A stretch of DNA of 64,000 bases from JAWWOW01 sp033851265 (GTDB lineage: Bacteria; Actinomycetota; Actinomycetes; JAWWOW01), in assembly GCA_033851265.1 (NCBI GenBank), contig JAWWOW010000011.1:1-64000 (forward strand), given 5' to 3'. How positions within the stretch are numbered: position 1 is the first letter of the stretch; every line of letters begins with the position of its first letter. A model generated the notes under the pieces. That model was given only the letters and a program-made list of their open reading frames with translations. It was not told where the DNA came from and searched no databases. The translations under genes were made by a program, and so were the position numbers. Of this stretch, positions 58,911 through 64,000 are shown one piece after another.

Positions 58911-59865
58911 ACGTTTCTCTCAGACGCTCGACGGAGACATGTGTGTAGATCTGTGTTGTCGCAAGGCTAGCGTGGCCGAGAAGCTCCTGGACCGTTCGGA
59001 GGTCCGCGCCACCCTCCAAAAGATGTGTCGCCGCGCTGTGACGGAGCCCATGTGGCCCGAGGTCGGTGACCCCACCGGCCTGCAGCCGGGCGTGCACAAC
59101 GCGCCGGACCGTCCGCGGATCGATGCGACCGCCGCGGGCTCCCACGAACAACGCGGACCCAGCGGCTGGGCCGGCGAGCACCCGCCGCCCGGCATCGCAC
59201 CACGCATCGAGGCCGTCCACGGCGGGCAGCCCGACCGGGACGGTGCGTTCCTTGCCGCCCTTGCCGAGGACGCGCACTACCCGTCGCTCGCGGTCGATGT
59301 CGTCGAGATCAAGACCCACCAACTCGCTCACGCGAATGCCGGTCGCGTAAAGCAACTCGAGGATCGCGCGGTCGCGCAGCGCGATAGCCGTGCCTTCCGC
59401 GTCATCAGAGTGTGTGCGAGCTGCCTCGGCTTCTTCGGCCAGCCCGTCGAGCACAGCTGCGGCGTCGGGTTGCTTGAGGATGGCGGGCAACGTGCGACCG
59501 GTCTGAGCGGCCACGAGATGCCGGCCCGGATCGTTAGCCAGGAGGCCCCGGCGTACTGCCCACGCCGTGAACACACGCGCGGCAGCTGCCCGGCGCGACA
59601 GGGTGGCCCGCGCCCGTCCGGTGGTGCGCAGCCGCGCCAGCCAGCTGCGGAGTACGCCGATGTCGAGGCCAGCGAGGTCGTCCACGCCAAGCCGGACCGC
59701 GTGGTCCAAGAGTCCGGCGACGTCGCCGGTGTAGGCCCGCACGGTGTGCACGGACAGGCCTCGCTCGGAGCGCAGGTGTCGCGCGAACTCGTCGACCAGG
59801 GCGGCGAACGCCGGTGGCAATTCTGGTAACCGGGTGTGTTCGCTCGGTTGCACTGCGGGGGTCAC
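58885..59865 (-). CDS. xerC: Tyrosine recombinase XerC
   Basis: 326 residues. N-terminal core-binding domain (RHLRSERGLSVHTVRAYTGD), then the catalytic domain with R178 (ATGIRVSEL), K202 or K205 (GKGGKER), H272-xx-R275 (PHGLRHSAATH), H298 and the nucleophile Tyr307 (GHASLATTQIYTH). All catalytic residues are present. It resolves chromosome dimers at dif with XerD. Operon with dprA and whiG. Confidence 0.93.
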   Translation of the reverse strand: MTPAVQPSEHTRLPELPPAFAALVDEFARHLRSERGLSVHTVRAYTGDVAGLLDHAVRLGVDDLAGLDIGVLRSWLARLRTTGRARATLSRRAAAARVFTAWAVRRGLLANDPGRHLVAAQTGRTLPAILKQPDAAAVLDGLAEEAEAARTHSDDAEGTAIALRDRAILELLYATGIRVSELVGLDLDDIDRERRVVRVLGKGGKERTVPVGLPAVDGLDAWCDAGRRVLAGPAAGSALFVGARGGRIDPRTVRRVVHARLQAGGVTDLGPHGLRHSAATHLLEGGADLRTVQELLGHASLATTQIYTHVSVERLRETYERAHPRA

Positions 59866-59898
59866 GGGGACAACGGTCCGTTGTTATCCCCCTATGGG

Positions 59899-61119
59899 TC
59901 AAGCACCATCGCTGTGCTTTCCGACGCACGGAGTGTCCGATAAGGACGGATCGGCGCTCGGGTAGCCCGTTCGGCCTAACGCGGGAGCCGCTGCGCCGGG
60001 CTGGGCGGCGAGCCGCCACCCTCCCGCGCGCTCCTCGACCAGCCCCTCCAGCAGGAGCATGCCGAGCGCAGCCTCGACCGTCGCCAGTGGCAACCCGGCA
60101 GTCACGGCTATCCGCGCCGGACCCTGCGCGCGTACGACGGGGACGGCCTCGAGCACTTGCGCGGTCTCGGCCGACAGCTCGTCGCGCGGCAAGACGTCGG
60201 CACGCAGTTGTGGCGCCAAGTCCGCGCCGATCCGTCCGACCATCTCCACCACCTCGGCCGCGGACGTCACGAGTACGGACTCCGGGTGGTCGCGAAGCAG
60301 CTGATGGCAGCCGACCGACAGCGCCGACGTCACCGGGCCGGGCACGACCATCAGCGGACGGCCGAGGTGTCGTGTGTGGGTCGCGGTGCTCTTGGCTCCG
60401 CTACGAACAGCAGCCTCGACAACGACCGTGCCCGCCGCGAGCGCTGCGATGAGTCGGTTGCGGGTCAGGAATCGCTGCCGGTGCGGTGCGCACCCCGGCG
60501 GGAGCTCCGACACCAACAGGCCACAGTCAAGGATTGACTCGAACAAGCCGTGGTGCGACCGCGGATAGGGGACGTCGACACCACACGCCAGCACCGCGAC
60601 GGTCATGCCGCCGGCCGCCATTGCGCCGCGATGTGACGCGGCATCGATGCCGAAGGCACCACCGGACACGATCGCCCAACCCTGCTCTGCCAACGTCACG
60701 GCGAGGTCAGTGGCAACGAGGTCGCCATAGTCGGTTGCGTTGCGCGTGCCGACCATTGCCACCGCGCGGTCCGCCACGGACGCCAAGTCAGCAACCCCGC
60801 GTACCCAGAACACGAGTGGCGCGGACGGACCGAGATCGTCGACTGCCGCCGGCCACTCGGCGTCACTCGGACCGACGAGTCGCCCCCCGGCGGCGTCGAG
60901 CGCCGCGAGGTCGCGGTCCACGTCGAGTGTCGGCAGCCGCGCCTGCATGGCTGCGAGGAGTTCTGCAGGCTTTTCACCGCGGCCGAGGTATCCGTCCCGT
61001 GCGCCGTCCAGCACGGCGGGGGCGCCCGCGGCGGCGACCAGGCCACCGAGCAGGGGGTTGGCGGGCTCGGCCAACCTCGACAACGCCGCCCGCGCCCGCG
61101 TGTCAGCGGAAACGTTCAC
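59899..61119 (-). CDS. dprA: DNA processing protein DprA (Smf)
   Basis: 406 residues from GTG 61119, which overlaps the yifB stop (GTGA). Rossmann-like core: VAMVGTRNATDYG, IVSGGAFGIDAASHRGAMAA, VLACGVDVPYPRSHHGLF, LTRNRLIAALAAGTVVVEAA and the final winged-helix-like domain. Loads RecA on incoming ssDNA in naturally competent bacteria; with the ComM-type neighbour this is the conserved actinobacterial arrangement. Confidence 0.93.
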   Translation of the reverse strand: MNVSADTRARAALSRLAEPANPLLGGLVAAAGAPAVLDGARDGYLGRGEKPAELLAAMQARLPTLDVDRDLAALDAAGGRLVGPSDAEWPAAVDDLGPSAPLVFWVRGVADLASVADRAVAMVGTRNATDYGDLVATDLAVTLAEQGWAIVSGGAFGIDAASHRGAMAAGGMTVAVLACGVDVPYPRSHHGLFESILDCGLLVSELPPGCAPHRQRFLTRNRLIAALAAGTVVVEAAVRSGAKSTATHTRHLGRPLMVVPGPVTSALSVGCHQLLRDHPESVLVTSAAEVVEMVGRIGADLAPQLRADVLPRDELSAETAQVLEAVPVVRAQGPARIAVTAGLPLATVEAALGMLLLEGLVEERAGGWRLAAQPGAAAPALGRTGYPSADPSLSDTPCVGKHSDGA

Positions 61120-62651
61120 GCCGTGCCGGTCCGGAGGTACTGCGCGGCCGCAACCTCTTCCGCGCCCGGCCGGTCCCGACCGGACAGATCAGCGATCGTC
61201 CAGGCGGTGCGCACGATGCGGTCCAGACCACGTGCGCTCAGCAACCCGAGATTGAGCCGCTTGTCCAGCGGTTTCAGTGCGCCGGGAGCAAGCGGCCACC
61301 GCCGTCGCAGTGCACCGATCGGCACTTCGGCGTTGGTGCGCCAAGGAGTGCCCACGAGGCGCGCTGCCGTGCGCTCTCGAGCGCACGCGACGCGTTCGGC
61401 GACGATCGAGCTCTTTTCGACGAGGTCGCGATCAGCAAGCATCTCGGATCGCTTCAACTGCTCGAGTTGTATCTGCAGGTCGATGCGATCAAGCAACGGT
61501 CCGGACAGCTTCCCTTGGTAGCGACGCATCACCGCGGGCGAGCACGTGCACCCCTTGCCTCGTCCGGTCGCCGCAGCACACGGACATGGGTTGGCTGCGA
61601 GCACCAACGTGAAGCGCGCCGGGTAGCAGGCGATCCCACCGGCGCGTGAGACGACAATGCGTCCGGACTCCAACGGTTGGCGCAACGCGTCAAGCGCACC
61701 CGATGCAAACTCTGGAGCCTCATCCAAAAAGAGCACTCCTCGATGGGCGAGACTCGCTGCTCCCGGCCGCGGAATGCCACTGCCACCACCCACCAGTGAC
61801 ACCACCGTCGCGGTGTGGTGCACGTCCTTGAACGGCGGGGTCGTCAGCAGCGGACACCCGGGTGGGAGTACGCCCGCAACAGAGTGAACGGCCGTGACCT
61901 CGAGCGCCGCGGCCCGGTCCAAAGGAGGCAGCAGGGCGGGCAGCCGTTCGGCGAGCATCGTCTTGCCGGTGCCCGGTGGTCCGTAGAAGTACAGGTGGTG
62001 GCCACCGGCTGCCGCCACCTCAACGGCGCGACGCCCCTTCGCCTGCCCGAGCACTTCAGCCAGGTCGCCTACCGGCCGTTGGTCCGCCGCCTCGACGAGC
62101 GGTGGTTCGTCGCCGCCCGACAGGCCTTCCGGGACGGGCTCGTCGCGCAAGAGGCAGACCAACTCGCGCAGCGAGCCAACGGGCACGACCTCGACATCCG
62201 GCACGAGCCGCGCTTCGGCGGCGTTCCACCGCGGTACCACGACACGGCGTACACCCTCGCGCGACGCACCCAGGACCGCCGGCAGAACACCGGGCACACC
62301 ACGGACCCGGCCGTCGAGACCGAGCTCTCCGTAGAAGACGCAGCCCGCAACGGTCTCCGGCGGCACCGCTTTGGATGCGGCCAGAATCGCGGCGGCCAGC
62401 GCCAAGTCGAACGAACTTCCCTTCTTCGGCAGACTCGCCGGCGAGAGACCGATCGTGATGCGGTGCTGTGGCCACGGCTCGCCGCTGTTGGTGATCGCGG
62501 CCTTCACGCGGTCGCGGGCTTCGTTCACGGCAGCATCGGGAAGTCCGACGATGGCCATGTAGGGCAAGCCGGACCCGATGTCCGCCTCGACCTCGACGAG
62601 ACGACCGTCGATGCCCACGAGCGCAATGGCGTAGGTCCGCGCGAGGCTCAC
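61116..62651 (-). CDS. YifB/ComM-family Mg-chelatase-like AAA+ ATPase
   Basis: 511 residues. An N-terminal ChlI-type domain (VEADIGSGLPYMAIVGLPDA) precedes the AAA+ module with Walker A YGPPGTGKTML, Walker B GVLFLDEAPEF, and a zinc-type CPCAAATGRGKGCTC insert, then a C-terminal domain. ComM acts as a helicase that aids branch migration in natural transformation. Overlaps yraN by 4 bp. Confidence 0.93.
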   Translation of the reverse strand: MSLARTYAIALVGIDGRLVEVEADIGSGLPYMAIVGLPDAAVNEARDRVKAAITNSGEPWPQHRITIGLSPASLPKKGSSFDLALAAAILAASKAVPPETVAGCVFYGELGLDGRVRGVPGVLPAVLGASREGVRRVVVPRWNAAEARLVPDVEVVPVGSLRELVCLLRDEPVPEGLSGGDEPPLVEAADQRPVGDLAEVLGQAKGRRAVEVAAAGGHHLYFYGPPGTGKTMLAERLPALLPPLDRAAALEVTAVHSVAGVLPPGCPLLTTPPFKDVHHTATVVSLVGGGSGIPRPGAASLAHRGVLFLDEAPEFASGALDALRQPLESGRIVVSRAGGIACYPARFTLVLAANPCPCAAATGRGKGCTCSPAVMRRYQGKLSGPLLDRIDLQIQLEQLKRSEMLADRDLVEKSSIVAERVACARERTAARLVGTPWRTNAEVPIGALRRRWPLAPGALKPLDKRLNLGLLSARGLDRIVRTAWTIADLSGRDRPGAEEVAAAQYLRTGTA

Positions 62652-63022
62652 AGCACCACGTCACGCACGTGATCGATGACCGGCTCGCCACCAGGCGGAT
62701 AGACGATGCCGACAACGTCGATGCGGACGGCCCGCGCCCACGTCGGTGTGTTGTCGGTCATCCACACTGCAGCAAGGCGACGCAGCCGGCGCAGTTTCGG
62801 CGCCGTTACGGCTTCGAGCGGCGAACCAAATCCGAGCCCCGCGCGGGTCTTTACTTCACAGACGACAACCGTCGTTCCGTCGCGCGCGACGATGTCGATC
62901 TCGCCCTCACGACAACGCCAGTTGCGTTGCACCACCTCGAGCCCGGCCGCCTCGAGATGCGCGGCCGCGATGTTCTCGCCGTACCTGCCCAACTCGTCGC
63001 TTGCGCGCACCACGACAACCAC
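62648..63022 (-). CDS. YraN-family (UPF0102) nuclease-fold protein
   Basis: 124 residues. GRYGENIAAAHLEAAGLEVV, CREGEIDIVARDGTTVVVCE and VKTRAGLGFGSPLEAVT give the E-x-D-x-V-x-x-D...E-V-K core of the restriction-endonuclease fold. The activity is not firmly established. Overlaps yifB. Confidence 0.9.
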   Translation of the reverse strand: MVVVVRASDELGRYGENIAAAHLEAAGLEVVQRNWRCREGEIDIVARDGTTVVVCEVKTRAGLGFGSPLEAVTAPKLRRLRRLAAVWMTDNTPTWARAVRIDVVGIVYPPGGEPVIDHVRDVVL

Positions 63023-63111
63023 CTCCGCGAGGAGAGTGGTCGACGATTACGACGTACGACGGATCGTCGAGGTGTGCTGTGGACGCGCGCTGCGTCTCGC
63101 TGTGGACAGCG

Positions 63112-63489
63112 CTAGCCCGGTGGCAGCGCCGAATCGCCGGGTGCCGCTGAGTCGGGATCCGGTGCTTGCGCAGCACGTTCGCGCGCTTCCTCCGTCACCA
63201 TCTCGCCGGTCGACTGGATAGGCGTACTCGTCTCTGACGAACCGAGCAGCGACGTGTCGCTGTTGACGGTCACGCCAGCCGAGTCACCAGGCGTCGGGGC
63301 GGCGCCGTCAGCCGGCGTACCCGCCCCAGCGCTGGTGCGCTCGCTCGATGCGCCTGAGCCGGGCGTGGGGTGCTTGCCGTTGTCGGTGTACGGCGCACCG
63401 CTCGCCGGATCGACGGCGGGATCGGCATGGCCGGGCTGGTTGGCGGCGGGATGTGGTGAGCCAGAGGCGGATTCGGGTGACTCGGACAC
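63112..63489 (-). CDS. Low-complexity acidic hypothetical protein
   Basis: 125 residues from GTG 63489, with a perfect AGGAGG 5 nt upstream, which argues for real translation. Composition is dominated by Ser, Pro, Ala, Gly, Thr and Asp (SPESASGSPHPAANQPGHAD), so it is probably disordered throughout. No signal peptide or membrane segment. It occupies the place between DUF2469 and yraN where other actinobacteria have nothing or a small orphan. Confidence 0.55.
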   Translation of the reverse strand: MSESPESASGSPHPAANQPGHADPAVDPASGAPYTDNGKHPTPGSGASSERTSAGAGTPADGAAPTPGDSAGVTVNSDTSLLGSSETSTPIQSTGEMVTEEARERAAQAPDPDSAAPGDSALPPG

Positions 63490-63535
63490 GGCTTCCTCCT
63501 GATCGGTCCGGAGACTCCTACCCACCAGCGGCGGG

Positions 63536-63844
63536 CTACTCCCGCGGCAGCTCGAGATCGCTCTTGGCGAGCTCTTCGATGTTGACGTCCTTGAACGTCA
63601 CCACACGGACGTTCTTGACGAAGCGCGCTGGCCGGTACATGTCCCAGACCCACGCGTCGTTCATCGTGACCTCGAAGAAGACTTCACCCTCAGCGGTCCG
63701 AACCTGAAGCTTCACATCGTTGGCGAGGTAGAACCTGCGCTCGGTCTCCACCACATGCGTGAACAAGCCGACGACGTCGCGATACTCGCGATAGAGCTGC
63801 AGCTCCATCTCGGTTTCGTACTTTTCTAGGTCCTCGGCGCTCAT
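63536..63844 (-). CDS. DUF2469 family protein
   Basis: 102 residues from ATG 63844. Signature MSAEDLEKYETEMELQLYRE, then YREYRDVVGLFTHVVETERR and VTMNDAWVWDMYRPARFVK. Small actinobacterial family, invariably beside rnhB. Function unknown. Confidence 0.92.
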   Translation of the reverse strand: MSAEDLEKYETEMELQLYREYRDVVGLFTHVVETERRFYLANDVKLQVRTAEGEVFFEVTMNDAWVWDMYRPARFVKNVRVVTFKDVNIEELAKSDLELPRE

Positions 63845-63866
63845 GGCGCGTCCAGGTAAATAGCGC

Positions 63867-64000
63867 TCATGCCAGGACACCGGCAAACGATTGGTCGTGC
63901 AAGTCTTCGTCGTTCAACGGCAGCCCGCGCAGGGCTCGCGCAACGTTGACGTAGGAATGCCGATGTTCCGGACAGGGTCCGTGCTCGGTCAACGCGCTCG
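63867..64000 (-). CDS. rnhB: Ribonuclease HII, C-terminal end (rest outside window)
   Basis: About 44 codons end at TGA 63867-63869. The visible end has ALTEHGPCPEHRHSYVNVAR, the C-terminal H-G-P-x-x-x-H-R pattern of actinobacterial RNase HII, and the place upstream of DUF2469 is the expected one. It removes ribonucleotides and RNA primers from DNA. No motif of the catalytic core is in the window. Confidence 0.82.
   Translation of the reverse strand, partial: SALTEHGPCPEHRHSYVNVARALRGLPLNDEDLHDQSFAGVLA

Noticed and set aside
58885..59865. The tyrosine recombinase as a mark of an integrated element
   Set aside because: Its place between dprA and the sigma factor gene is the conserved one of XerC in actinobacteria; no attachment repeats or phage genes adjoin.

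Overview
The window is chromosomal DNA of a high-GC Gram-positive bacterium of the class Actinomycetes. The evidence is the conserved actinobacterial gene order (ribF-truB-nrnA-rbfA-DUF503-infB-ylxR-nusA-rimP; proS; ispG-rseP-dxr; rlmN-cdsA-frr-pyrH-tsf-rpsB; a whiG-like sigma factor, xerC, dprA, yifB/comM, yraN, DUF2469, rnhB), frequent GTG starts, 4-bp GTGA/ATGA overlaps and leaderless-looking starts. I cannot name the family or genus. No tRNA, rRNA, IS element, prophage or CRISPR array was seen.

Layout. 1-4990 is an accessory stretch of small, mostly unrecognised genes: the 3' end of an LPXTG surface protein, two small membrane proteins, a cold-shock-like protein, a broken SEC-C gene and several orphans. 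Nearly every gene junction carries the 11-mer AAGGGCCGTTC. 4990-13551 is the translation/transcription operon on the minus strand (rimP to ribF). 13.6-16.3 kb holds a ferritin-like pair, then a cysteine dioxygenase-rhodanese unit preceded by a probable cysteine-sensing leader peptide and hairpin, then a HAD hydrolase-proS pair. 18-22 kb has a secreted metallophosphatase and a PAS-PAS-GGDEF-EAL protein. 22-29 kb has a GNAT, the MEP-pathway genes ispG and dxr with the rseP-type protease between them, and a secreted GH44 glycosidase.

29-49 kb is a polyamine uptake and catabolism region. It contains gabT, two complete PotA-D-B-C transporter sets in one minus-strand train with a saccharopine-dehydrogenase-like gene between them, a gamma-aminobutyraldehyde dehydrogenase, an Lrp/AsnC regulator, a putrescine-type aminotransferase and a PuuB-like FAD oxidase. 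A plausible route is import, then transamination or oxidation to 4-aminobutanal, then GABA, then succinate semialdehyde. A compact type III polyketide synthase operon (methyltransferase, acyl-CoA dehydrogenase, PKS) splits the region. The promoters on either side of it share an identical 12-N10-9 bp element, ATTCGCAGAATA-N10-GACAAGCGA.

49-51.7 kb carries a secreted small protein and an overlapping pair: a ThiF/E1-like protein and a GNAT fused to a cyclic-nucleotide-binding domain. 51.8-57 kb is the rlmN-to-rpsB translation block, 57.3-58 kb an M23 peptidase, and 58-64 kb the whiG-xerC-dprA-yifB-yraN-DUF2469-rnhB block, with rnhB cut by the window edge.

The best candidates for something undescribed are the junction 11-mer in the first 4 kb, the shared element of the polyamine promoters, the cysteine leader before cdo, and the ThiF plus GNAT-cNMP pair.
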